Shown: positions 21,806 to 28,583 of the stretch, one piece after another
Layout of the letters: the number at the start of each line of letters is the position of its first letter
Position numbering within the stretch: the first letter of the stretch is position 1
From: a virus
DNA: 31,000 nucleotides
Direction: 5' to 3' (one strand)
Virus record (IMG/VR): IMGVR_UViG_3300043449_000698
Span: 1-31,000 of that record
Notes under the pieces: generated by a model
What the model was told of the DNA's origin: nothing
What the model saw: the letters and a program-made list of their open reading frames with translations, nothing else
Databases searched by the model: none
Program-made: the position numbers and the translations under genes

Positions 21806-22183
21806 ATGTGGTCGCAAGCTGATTTAGATTTATTAAAAGACATGTGGCTTCGTGGTTTCTCGAGCGGCATAATTGCTGCCGCGATTGGGAAGTCGCGTGG
21901 CGCTGTCATGGGTAAAGTCTTTCGTCTTAATCTTAAGCGCGAAAAGAAAAAACCAACACACACAACGCAGTCTAAAGACGAAAAAGATTGGTATCGCATT
22001 TGCGAAACATCGGGCGAGTTGTATTTCCCCGGTGCGTATTCGTTGCTGGGATTGAAAACGCGCCAGTGCCGTTGGCCGGTGGCGTACAGTAATCAGCATC
22101 TGTTCTGTGGCGCGGCGCGTATTGGGGCGTCGGCGTATTGCGCCGACCATACTAAGCAGGCTTGGAGGACGAAAAATGGATAG
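21806..22183 (+). CDS. gcrA: GcrA-type cell-cycle regulator homologue
   Basis: 125 residues from ATG 21806 (a GTG at 21794 is less likely). The N-terminal domain SQADLDLLKDMWLRGFSSGI, AAAIGKSRGAVMGKVFRLNL is the GcrA-type helix-turn-helix. The linker is Lys-rich. The C-terminal LGLKTRQCRWPVAY, HLFCGAARIGASAYCADHTK repeats the GcrA signature C-x-WP, FCG, YC-x-x-H (C88, C101, C112, H115). In Caulobacter, GcrA binds sigma70 holoenzyme and activates promoters carrying CcrM-methylated GANTC. A phage copy could redirect host polymerase or compete with host GcrA. Shorter than cellular GcrA (about 170). Strong family match. Confidence 0.88.
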   Translation: MWSQADLDLLKDMWLRGFSSGIIAAAIGKSRGAVMGKVFRLNLKREKKKPTHTTQSKDEKDWYRICETSGELYFPGAYSLLGLKTRQCRWPVAYSNQHLFCGAARIGASAYCADHTKQAWRTKNG

Positions 22184-22367
22184 TGAACAGGAAGAAGCGG
22201 AACGGCGCCGCAGAAAGTATTTAATCGGCGCTAGACCCGAGAGCGTGGAGCTTGTGCGCTACACGTTTGGGCGCGGAATGCGGATGCAAACCATGTACGG
22301 GATTTGGGGCCGTAATTTCGTCGATGCGTGTTTAGGGGAGGACGGGGCAAATGGGCGTACACTATGA
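22176..22367 (+). CDS. Small basic protein
   Basis: 63 residues from ATG 22176 (GGAGGACGAAAA before it, overlapping gcrA by 8 bases); a longer frame upstream lies inside gcrA. EQEEAERRRRKYLIGARPES, VELVRYTFGRGMRMQTMYGI. No family recognised. Coupled to the next gene by a 17-base overlap. Confidence 0.65.
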   Translation: MDSEQEEAERRRRKYLIGARPESVELVRYTFGRGMRMQTMYGIWGRNFVDACLGEDGANGRTL

Positions 22368-22572
22368 CAGAGACGCTCGCGAGATACTTGCGGAGATGAC
22401 GGCTGGTAAAACCGAAGCGGAATATCGCGACTTCATCTGGTCGCTTCGCGAGCCGGTGAAGCCGAAGCGGTCTAGCAGCGGCTGGCCGTATCGTGGGTTG
22501 GAGATTAACGCGCGCGTTGTCACGCCGGCGGGTTCCCGGCGGCTGCGCGCTACGTTTGAGGTGATTAAATGA
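22351..22572 (+). CDS. Small protein, unknown
   Basis: 73 residues; AGGGGAGGACGGGGCAA before ATG 22351. YDRDAREILAEMTAGKTEAE, YRDFIWSLREPVKPKRSSSG, RVVTPAGSRRLRATFEV. Possibly a short phage regulator; no domain recognised. ATGA overlap with the next gene. Confidence 0.65.
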   Translation: MGVHYDRDAREILAEMTAGKTEAEYRDFIWSLREPVKPKRSSSGWPYRGLEINARVVTPAGSRRLRATFEVIK

Positions 22573-22853
22573 CGAAGGCTAAAACGACGCCCGGAGCAGA
22601 CATGCTTCTGGAAGCGGTCAACACCGTCACCCAGCGCGGTCAGGTGTACGGGCCGCCCGCAGTTAATATGCAGCGGACGGCGCGGATATGGAGCGGGATA
22701 CTCGGCGTCGAGGTGACGGCGGTGCAGGTCTGCTTGTGCATGATCGGCGTGAAGATGGCGCGACTGGTTGAGACGCCGGATCACGGCGACAGCGCTCTGG
22801 ATATAGCCGGTTGGGCTGCGTGTTTGAGAGATTGCCAACAGGAGGAGGGTTGA
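22569..22853 (+). CDS. DUF6378 family protein
   Basis: 94 residues: MLLEAVNTVTQRGQVYGPPA, VNMQRTARIWSGILGVEVTA, VCLCMIGVKMARLVETPDHG, DSALDIAGWAAC. This is the DUF6378 pattern (Y-G-x-P, N-x-x-R-x-x-x-x-W, K-x-x-R-L, DHxDSxxDxAGxAA), an all-alpha family related to MazG-like nucleotide pyrophosphohydrolases and frequent in phages. Likely acts on nucleotide pools, but catalysis is unproved for the family. Overlaps its upstream neighbour by 4 bases. Confidence 0.8.
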   Translation: MTKAKTTPGADMLLEAVNTVTQRGQVYGPPAVNMQRTARIWSGILGVEVTAVQVCLCMIGVKMARLVETPDHGDSALDIAGWAACLRDCQQEEG

Positions 22854-22854
22854 T

Positions 22855-23028
22855 ATGACCGAAGAAGAAAAAGGCCTGATAGACGTTTTCGCCTGCGCCG
22901 CGCTGGCGGGGTTTCTTGCGAAGGACGGGAATTTAGCGTTTACGCGAGACACGACGAATTGCGCGTACCGGATCGCGGTTTGGATGGTGAAGGCTCGCCA
23001 GCAGGCGTTCGAGGCGCTCCATGACTAA
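22855..23028 (+). CDS. 57-residue helical protein
   Basis: ATG 22855, preceded by GGAGGAGGGTTGAT, TAA 23026-23028. TEEEKGLIDVFACAALAGFL, AKDGNLAFTRDTTNCAYRIA, VWMVKARQQAFEALHD. Short, probably soluble, helical; the pattern of FACAALAG then AYRIAVWMV is often seen next to DUF6378 genes. Function unknown. Overlaps next start by 8 bases. Confidence 0.65.
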   Translation: MTEEEKGLIDVFACAALAGFLAKDGNLAFTRDTTNCAYRIAVWMVKARQQAFEALHD

Positions 23029-23365
23029 GCCGCGCCCCGAGGTAAACGACCCGTCGTTTAGGCGTGCGGTCGTCGATGATTACGCAACTAAGACAATCGG
23101 TCTAAAGAACTTAGCCGAGAAGTATTGTGTGTCTATCACGACGATACGCAACATATTGAAGATGGAAGGCGTCGTCTTTCACGCAACTGGCGTGCCACTG
23201 AGTAAAACGAAAAATCGCGTTGCACCCGAGAAAATACAGGTTAAAAGCAAAGATGCCAAAAAAACAAAAACTGAAAAGACAGACACCAAAAAAACAGACA
23301 TCGGAAATTACGTTAAGGGCTCTGCGTTCCCTATCTCGCGGGCGCGTCTCATGGCGGGGAGATAA
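23021..23365 (+). CDS. HTH DNA-binding protein with Lys-rich tail
   Basis: 114 residues. DPSFRRAVVDDYATKTIGLK, NLAEKYCVSITTIRNILKME is a helix-turn-helix of the transposase/sigma4-like type, then a Lys/Thr-rich linker (KSKDAKKTKTEKTDTKKTD) and GSAFPISRARLMAGR. Candidate regulator or DNA-binding protein of replication. One base separates it from the next gene, another HTH protein. Confidence 0.7.
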   Translation: MTKPRPEVNDPSFRRAVVDDYATKTIGLKNLAEKYCVSITTIRNILKMEGVVFHATGVPLSKTKNRVAPEKIQVKSKDAKKTKTEKTDTKKTDIGNYVKGSAFPISRARLMAGR

Positions 23366-23366
23366 A

Positions 23367-23606
23367 ATGGACAAGCGACCTATTTCTGATGCAGTCGAGA
23401 AAGCGGGCGGCGCGGTTGTGCTAGGCAAGAAGCTCGGCATCACGCATCAGGCAATTTATCTGTGGGTGCGGCGCGGCTACGCTCCAGTTGAGCGGGCTAT
23501 TCAGCTTGAGAAGCTGTCGGGCGTCGCGCGGCATCTGCTGATTAATCCGAAGCTGGTTAGCGCGATCATTGCGACAGATAAATACGACGCAGCGGATTTG
23601 ATATAG
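23367..23606 (+). CDS. Cro/YdaS-like HTH regulator
   Basis: 79 residues from ATG 23367. SDAVEKAGGAVVLGKKLGIT, HQAIYLWVRRGYAPVERAIQ, LEKLSGVARHLLINPKLVSA matches YdaS/Cro-like repressors (HTH with GKKLGITHQAIYLW recognition region and VERAIQLEKLSG helix). In phages these control early promoters, often as dimers on palindromes such as that at 15502-15525; that link is inference. No partner CI-like gene or integrase is seen, so this does not by itself indicate lysogeny. Confidence 0.8.
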   Translation: MDKRPISDAVEKAGGAVVLGKKLGITHQAIYLWVRRGYAPVERAIQLEKLSGVARHLLINPKLVSAIIATDKYDAADLI

Positions 23607-23610
23607 GGGG

Positions 23611-25683
23611 GTGCGCGTGGCAACGGTGAGCGTAATCGCGCCGCATCATCGGCGCATAGAAGCGCCCGAGGATCTGCGCCGGCTTACCGGCTGGCTGATC
23701 TGGCGTTACGAGACAGTCGACGGCGAGACGAAGCCGCGAAAGGTGCCGTATTACACCGACGGCGGGCGGCGACACGGGCAGCAGGGCAGTCAAGTTGACC
23801 GGGCGAAATTGACGTCGTATGCGGCTGCGCGTGACAGCGCGGCGCGGCGGAATTTCGACGGCATCGGCTTTGCGATGCTGCCGGACTGGCAGATCACGGC
23901 GCTCGATTTCGACGGTTGCGTCGACGCGAACGGCGACATCCCGAGCGAGGTTCTCGAGATCGTCGGTCGGACCTACGCCGAGTATAGCCCCAGCGGCAAG
24001 GGCGTGCGGGCATTCGTGCGCGGCAATCTCGGCAATCATAAATCGCACGCAACGCTGGAGCGCTACGGCTTTGAGACGTTCTCAACGACGGGCTATGTGA
24101 CGTTTACTGGGCATGTCCTGCCTATCGTCGAGATGCTGGGGTTTGAGGATGTCGTCACGCCGGCGGGCGATGCTGTGAAGGCGTTGTGCGCGTCCCGGTT
24201 TGAGAATAGCGCCAGCGGCGGGCAGCTCGAAGACGACCCGTGGGCGGGCTTCGAGCCGAAGCTCAATCTGACCATTGAGCAGATGGAAGCTGCGGTCGCG
24301 CAGCTCGACCCGGATATTGGCCGGGATGAGTGGATCCGCGTCGGCATGGCGCTACACCACGAGACAGACGGCGACGACACGGGGTTCGAGATCTGGAACG
24401 ACTGGTCTACCGGCGGCGGGAAATACCCCACCGAGGAGGCGCTCAGAGCGCAGTGGGAGAGTTTCACGCGGCGCGCAGGGCCCGGCAGGCGTCAGGTCAC
24501 GATGGCGTCGGTACTCAAGATGGTAAAGGCCGCAGGGGGCGTCCTGCCGCGCCCTACGTTGGCGGCGACGGCAGAGGAATTACAGGCCGTCGTCGCTGAA
24601 GCTGCTGCGCTGGCTCAGCCGGGTGCGGGGATGTCGACCCCCGAGGGGTTTACCGGGAAGTATCGGGTTCTCGGGATGGACGCGCTGACGCGCCTGCCGC
24701 CCGTGGACTGGCTAATCAAGGGGGTGCTGCCCCGCGCTGATCTCGTTGTGATGTTCGGCGCCAGCGGCGCCGGGAAGACGTTCGTCGCGCTTGATATCGC
24801 GATGTCGATTGCGCGCGGCTCCATGTGGCGCGGCAAGCGCACGAAGGCGGGCCGGGTGGCGATCATCGCCGCCGAGGGCACGGGCGGGCTTGGCAAGCGG
24901 GTGCAGGCGTATCGGGACTATCACAATCTGTCGGGCACGCTGCCGATCGGCGCGATACTCTCGGCGCCCAATTTCTTACAGCGCGAAGAGATAAGCGAAG
25001 TTGTGGCGGCGGTAACAGCGTCCGGCGGTGCGGATCTGATCGTGGTCGATACATTCGCGCAGGTGACGCCGGGCGCGAACGAAAACGCCGCTGAGGATAT
25101 GGGCCTCGCGCTCTCGCATGCGAGGGTGCTGCGTGAGGTCACAGGCGCGACGGTGCTGCTGGTACACCACGCGGGTAAGGATGCGAGCAAGGGCGCGCGC
25201 GGCTGGTCGGGCATCAAGGCTGCCGCCGACGCGGAGATCGAGATCATCCGTCACGACAGCGGAGAACGCGAGATCGCGATCAGCAAGATGAAAGACGCGG
25301 AGGACGGCGCGCGGTTTGGGTTTAAGCTCGAGACGCTGGTTCTCGGGCTGGATGGTGACGGCGACGAAATAACATCTTGCGTTGTCGCAGAGGCCGAGAC
25401 GCCGAGCGCGGCGTCGGGCGGAGACGAGGATCGTAAGAGCGTCAAGAAGCTCGGTCGCGTGGCGCAGCACATTCTCGACTGCATAGAGTTGATAGACCCG
25501 ACGCGGCAGACCATGCGGCTCGATAGCTTTATCAGCCTGTGCGCAAACGGCATGCCTGCACCGGAGGAAAACAAGCGGGACACGCGGCGGCATTCTGTTA
25601 AGCGCACGCTGATGTCGATGTCGCGGATAAAAGACAACCCGCCGTTTACCGTGGAAAAAGACTTTATTGTTTTTGGTGTTTAA
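23611..25683 (+). CDS. Primase-helicase (PriCT-2 and RepA-like ATPase)
   Basis: 690 residues from a GTG at 23611; a GTG at 23617 has better spacing from AGGGGG and may be the true start. N-terminal primase-polymerase-like region: FDGIGFAMLP, ITALDFDGCVDANGD (D99, D101), AEYSPSGKGVRAFVRG. Residues ~222-290 (AAVAQLDPDIGRDEWIRVGM, ALHHETDGDD, FEIWNDWS) are a PriCT-2 domain. From ~362 an AAA_25/RepA-like hexameric helicase: Walker A GASGAGKT (383-390), Walker B LIVVDT (476-481), LLVHHAGKD. It would unwind DNA and lay primers for the polymerase encoded downstream. Complete. Confidence 0.9.
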   Translation: MRVATVSVIAPHHRRIEAPEDLRRLTGWLIWRYETVDGETKPRKVPYYTDGGRRHGQQGSQVDRAKLTSYAAARDSAARRNFDGIGFAMLPDWQITALDFDGCVDANGDIPSEVLEIVGRTYAEYSPSGKGVRAFVRGNLGNHKSHATLERYGFETFSTTGYVTFTGHVLPIVEMLGFEDVVTPAGDAVKALCASRFENSASGGQLEDDPWAGFEPKLNLTIEQMEAAVAQLDPDIGRDEWIRVGMALHHETDGDDTGFEIWNDWSTGGGKYPTEEALRAQWESFTRRAGPGRRQVTMASVLKMVKAAGGVLPRPTLAATAEELQAVVAEAAALAQPGAGMSTPEGFTGKYRVLGMDALTRLPPVDWLIKGVLPRADLVVMFGASGAGKTFVALDIAMSIARGSMWRGKRTKAGRVAIIAAEGTGGLGKRVQAYRDYHNLSGTLPIGAILSAPNFLQREEISEVVAAVTASGGADLIVVDTFAQVTPGANENAAEDMGLALSHARVLREVTGATVLLVHHAGKDASKGARGWSGIKAAADAEIEIIRHDSGEREIAISKMKDAEDGARFGFKLETLVLGLDGDGDEITSCVVAEAETPSAASGGDEDRKSVKKLGRVAQHILDCIELIDPTRQTMRLDSFISLCANGMPAPEENKRDTRRHSVKRTLMSMSRIKDNPPFTVEKDFIVFGV

Positions 25684-25749
25684 TGCTTGCAAGGCATAGA
25701 TTGCGGCATTAGGTTGTTAGCGTTAGTGCATTGTTTTATGGAGGGACAG
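25684..25749 (+). promoter_or_regulatory. Gap after primase-helicase gene
   Basis: 66 bp with CTTGCAAGGC (25686-25695), shared with the gap before gcrA, then an AT-rich run and GGAGGGACAG before ATG 25750. A weak TTGTTA-N17-TATGGA pair is visible but not convincing. Confidence 0.3.
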
Positions 25750-26046
25750 ATGGGTAGTGTACACGCTTTGCGTGATCGTAATTATTATCGAATGTTGAGT
25801 GACGGTCAGCTCATTGAGTTGACGAAGAGCGCCCAGAGCGAATTGATGCTTGTTCTGGGCGAGCGGCTTGAGGAACTGGAAGCCGCAGAACAAGCGGTTG
25901 CTGAATTGTCTCAAGAGGTGAACGACCTCGAGGAGCGACTCGGTTTATATCAAGACGAGGTTCTGCACATGCAGGCCCGCATTGATGATCTTGAATTGCG
26001 AATTGCTGACTTGCAAAATGAAGGGGACAACGATGAGCGGATTTAA
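25750..26046 (+). CDS. Coiled-coil protein
   Basis: 98 residues from ATG 25750 (GGAGGGACAG). After a short basic N-terminus (HALRDRNYYRMLSDGQLIEL) almost the whole protein is one heptad-rich coiled coil (RLEELEAAEQAVAELSQEVN, EERLGLYQDEVLHMQARIDD, LELRIADLQNEGD). Likely dimeric. No family recognised. Overlaps next gene by 14 bases. Confidence 0.7.
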   Translation: MGSVHALRDRNYYRMLSDGQLIELTKSAQSELMLVLGERLEELEAAEQAVAELSQEVNDLEERLGLYQDEVLHMQARIDDLELRIADLQNEGDNDERI

Positions 26047-26404
26047 GCTACAGGTCACGCTGACAGGCGCGACCATCGAAGAAATGGTTGCGGCGCTTGA
26101 TGCAGCGCGTGAACAGCTTGTGGGCGGCAAGCCTGCAAAGGCTGAAAGCGTTGCGCCCGCGCCGAAGGTTACGGAGAAGCCGGTCCAGAAGCCGGTTGAG
26201 AAGGCTCCAGAGCCGAAAGAGCTTACCTACGACTACGAAAAAGACATCGTGCCGAAGGTGCTGAAGGCCGTCGAGGTTTGCGGCAAGACGTTCGTGGCGG
26301 AATGTCTGGCGAAGTATGGCGCGAAGCGTGCGAGCGAGATCGACGCTACTTGGATGCCGGAGTTCCTTGGCCGGCTGGAAGAAGGCATCAATGGCTCACG
26401 CTAA
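26033..26404 (+). CDS. Conserved protein before DUF2800 nuclease
   Basis: 123 residues from ATG 26033 (AAGGGGACAACG). GFKLQVTLTGATIEEMVAAL opens, then a Lys/Pro/Glu linker, then DYEKDIVPKVLKAVEVCGKT, CLAKYGAKRASEIDATWMPE, FLGRLEEGI. The C-terminal helical domain recurs in phage proteins next to ssDNA-binding and nuclease genes. Exact role unknown; a recombination or replication accessory is plausible. Overlaps the DUF2800 gene by 14 bases. Confidence 0.7.
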   Translation: MSGFKLQVTLTGATIEEMVAALDAAREQLVGGKPAKAESVAPAPKVTEKPVQKPVEKAPEPKELTYDYEKDIVPKVLKAVEVCGKTFVAECLAKYGAKRASEIDATWMPEFLGRLEEGINGSR

Positions 26405-27587
26405 GTTCAGCCCGAGTGCAGCGCACCGTTGGATGCGCTGCCCCGGCAGCCTCGTGCTTGAGAGCACGGTGCCGGATAAGCCGTCTGCCTATGCGGCGGA
26501 GGGCACGGTGGCGCATGAGATCGCGGCGCAGTGCCTTACGCTAAATGTCTCGGCAGATAAGTATATCGGCCACACGATCACGCACGACGGGTTCTCGTTT
26601 GAAGTGACGAGGGAAATGGCTTCGCACATCGACGACTACGTTAAGCTCGTCCGGGAGTACGCGGAAGGCGGAAGCCTGCTAGTTGAACAGCGGGTTGAGT
26701 TTTCAGACACGATAAACGTGCCGGATAGTTTCGGCACGGCGGACGCGCTTATAGTTCACGGCGACCGCATTACGCTGGTCGATCTGAAATACGGGATGGG
26801 CGTTAAAGTAAGCGCCGAGAACAACGAACAATTGAGGTTGTACGCCCTCGGCGCGTTGTCTCAGTACGAAAGCGTCGGCGACTTCAAAGAGGTATTGGTG
26901 GTGATCCACCAGCCCCGACTGAACCACGTCTCCGAATGCTACATAGATCTGCCCTCGCTGAAGAGCTTTGGTTCTATGGCGCAGGAGATGGCGGACAGGG
27001 TTGAAGACGCACAGCGTAACTGGAACTCGGCCCCCGACTGGAACGATACCTATCTCGCCCCCGGCGAGAAGCAGTGCCGTTTCTGCCGCGCAAAAGCTAC
27101 ATGCCCTGCGCTGCGTGCTGAAATAACAGACGTTGTCGGAGACGTTTCTACCGTGTCCGATTTTGCTGATCTGGCGCAGGTGCCGGACGATCAGCTATCG
27201 CGCAGCATGGCGCGCGTAGATATCGTCGAGCAGTGGTGTACCGCTGTCCGCGCTGAAGTGGAGCGGCGTCTGCTCAACGGCGAAAGCGTGACAGGCTGGA
27301 AGCTCGTCGAAGGCCGTAAAGGCGCTCGCGCTTGGGGCGATGAAGCAGCCGCCGAGAAGGTTATGCGTAAGGCGCTCAAGGCTGGTGATATCTGGGAAAA
27401 GAAATTGATTAGCCCCGCGAAAGCGGAGAAGCTATGCAAAGGAAGTCCGTCGTTGTGGAACGAGCTTACAAAAGTCGTGACGCAATCTGCGGGTAAACCA
27501 TCAGTGGCACCCGCCATTGATAGACGATCAGAACTGATCGTTTCTAATGTCGCGGACGAACTCCGCGATCTAGCTGCGAATAGCTAA
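26391..27587 (+). CDS. DUF2800 Cas4/RecB-like Fe-S nuclease
   Basis: 398 residues from ATG 26391. SAAHRWMRCPGSLVLEST (C17), AEGTVAHEIAAQCL, then PD-(D/E)XK core FGTADALIVHGDRITLVDLK (D118, D131, K133) with GMGVKVSAENNEQLRLYALG (Q147). A late cysteine cluster KQCRFCRAKATCPALR (C229, C232, C238), together with C17, forms the four-Cys iron-sulfur site of Cas4/AddB-like nucleases. C-terminal ~130 residues add a KLVEGRKGARAW-type domain usual in DUF2800. The family lies beside phage DNA polymerases with DUF2815 and probably processes DNA ends during replication or recombination. Confidence 0.88.
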   Translation: MAHAKFSPSAAHRWMRCPGSLVLESTVPDKPSAYAAEGTVAHEIAAQCLTLNVSADKYIGHTITHDGFSFEVTREMASHIDDYVKLVREYAEGGSLLVEQRVEFSDTINVPDSFGTADALIVHGDRITLVDLKYGMGVKVSAENNEQLRLYALGALSQYESVGDFKEVLVVIHQPRLNHVSECYIDLPSLKSFGSMAQEMADRVEDAQRNWNSAPDWNDTYLAPGEKQCRFCRAKATCPALRAEITDVVGDVSTVSDFADLAQVPDDQLSRSMARVDIVEQWCTAVRAEVERRLLNGESVTGWKLVEGRKGARAWGDEAAAEKVMRKALKAGDIWEKKLISPAKAEKLCKGSPSLWNELTKVVTQSAGKPSVAPAIDRRSELIVSNVADELRDLAANS

Positions 27588-27613
27588 TTGCTATCTGCTA
27601 AAGGAGAAGTGCA

Positions 27614-28180
27614 ATGCAAATCCGTTTGAAGAGTGTTCGTATCGCGTTCCCGGCGCTTGCTGAACCGGAAGCGTTTGGCGATGGAGAGCCTGCGTATCAG
27701 GCCAAGTTTATCATCGAGCCGAAGAGCGAACAGGCGAAGCTGCTCACAACGACCTTGAAGAAGGTTGCCGAGGAGCAGTGGGAGGAGAAGGGCAAGGACG
27801 TTCTTTCCCTGCTGACGGAACAGAAAAAGGTCTGCTATGTTGAGGGGCCGTACCGCAGCAATAAGACCGGAGAGGCTTATGCCGGTTTTGAAAATAACTA
27901 CTATCTGAGCGCCAGAAACGCCAAGAACCAGCCCAAGATCATTGATAAGCACGGCGTGGAAGTGTCCTCGCCGCGCGATATCAAGAACCTGATCTACTCG
28001 GGCTGCCACGTTCATGCGATTGTTGATCTCTGGGCTCAGGATAATAAGTGGGGGCGCCGTATAAACGCCACGCTGAAAGGCGTGATGTTTGCGGCGGATG
28101 GTGAGAGCTTTGGCGGTTCTAGTGTCGCGACCGCTGACGACTTCGCCGACCTCGCTGTTAGCGCCGAGGACTTCGTTTAA
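27614..28180 (+). CDS. DUF2815 single-stranded DNA-binding protein
   Basis: 188 residues after AAAGGAGAAGTGCA. IRLKSVRIAFPALAEPEAFG, PAYQAKFIIEPKSEQAKLLT, AYAGFENNYYLSARNAKNQP and SGCHVHAIVDLWAQDNKWGR, INATLKGVMFAADGESFGG follow DUF2815, an OB-fold ssDNA-binding family of phages. The C-terminus is acidic (DDFADLAVSAEDFV), like the protein-interaction tail of SSBs. Located between nuclease and polymerase genes, it should coat ssDNA at the fork. Confidence 0.9.
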   Translation: MQIRLKSVRIAFPALAEPEAFGDGEPAYQAKFIIEPKSEQAKLLTTTLKKVAEEQWEEKGKDVLSLLTEQKKVCYVEGPYRSNKTGEAYAGFENNYYLSARNAKNQPKIIDKHGVEVSSPRDIKNLIYSGCHVHAIVDLWAQDNKWGRRINATLKGVMFAADGESFGGSSVATADDFADLAVSAEDFV

Positions 28181-28191
28181 GGAGCACAACG

Positions 28192-28449
28192 ATGTCTAAT
28201 ATCGGCCATAACAGCGTGGCGGCGGACCTAGTCCGTAGCTATGTGGAACGGATAGAACGCCTCGAAGAAGAGAAGAAGGCTATATCCGATGACATTCGCG
28301 AAATCTGCGTTGAAGCAAAAAGCGCTGGTTTCAATGCGAAGGTCATCCGCAAGCTGGTTGCGTTGCGGCGGCAAGACGAGGGCAAGCGGAAGGAAGAACA
28401 ATCCATGCTTGATCTCTACGCCTCGGCAATCGGACTAGATCTCGTTTGA
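28192..28449 (+). CDS. gapR: GapR/DUF2312 nucleoid protein homologue
   Basis: 85 residues after AAGGAGCACAACG. LVRSYVERIERLEEEKKAIS, DDIREICVEAKSAGFNAKVI, RKLVALRRQDEGKRKEEQSM, LDLYASAIGLDLV is an excellent match to GapR (Caulobacter GapR is 89 residues), with the IERLEEEKK coiled coil and the VIRKLVALRR helix. GapR is an alphaproteobacterial protein that clamps overtwisted, AT-rich DNA ahead of replication and transcription and stimulates type II topoisomerases. In a phage replication operon it could manage positive supercoils at the fork. It is encoded just after the DUF2815 gene and followed by a terminator. Confidence 0.92.
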   Translation: MSNIGHNSVAADLVRSYVERIERLEEEKKAISDDIREICVEAKSAGFNAKVIRKLVALRRQDEGKRKEEQSMLDLYASAIGLDLV

Positions 28450-28454
28450 TTTAA

Positions 28455-28490
28455 GGCCGGCGGCGGGAAGCTGCTGCCGGCCATTCTTTT
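28455..28490 (+). terminator. Intrinsic terminator after gapR
   Basis: GGCCGGCGGC (28455-28464) pairs with GCTGCCGGCC (28473-28482), ten pairs including one G-U, loop GGGAAGCT, followed by ATTCTTTT. It is the best rho-independent candidate in the window. It would lower polymerase expression relative to GapR and the SSB unless read-through or a second promoter serves the downstream genes. The rest of the 134-bp gap holds a GCGCGC repeat pair (28499-28518) and no gene. Confidence 0.7.
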
Positions 28491-28583
28491 CTGGCGGGGC
28501 GCGCATCTGGTGGCGCGCGTTAAGGTGTCCCTCCAGCGCGGTCGCGCAGCCTCTTGCGCGCCCTCCCAGAGAAGAACGATATC

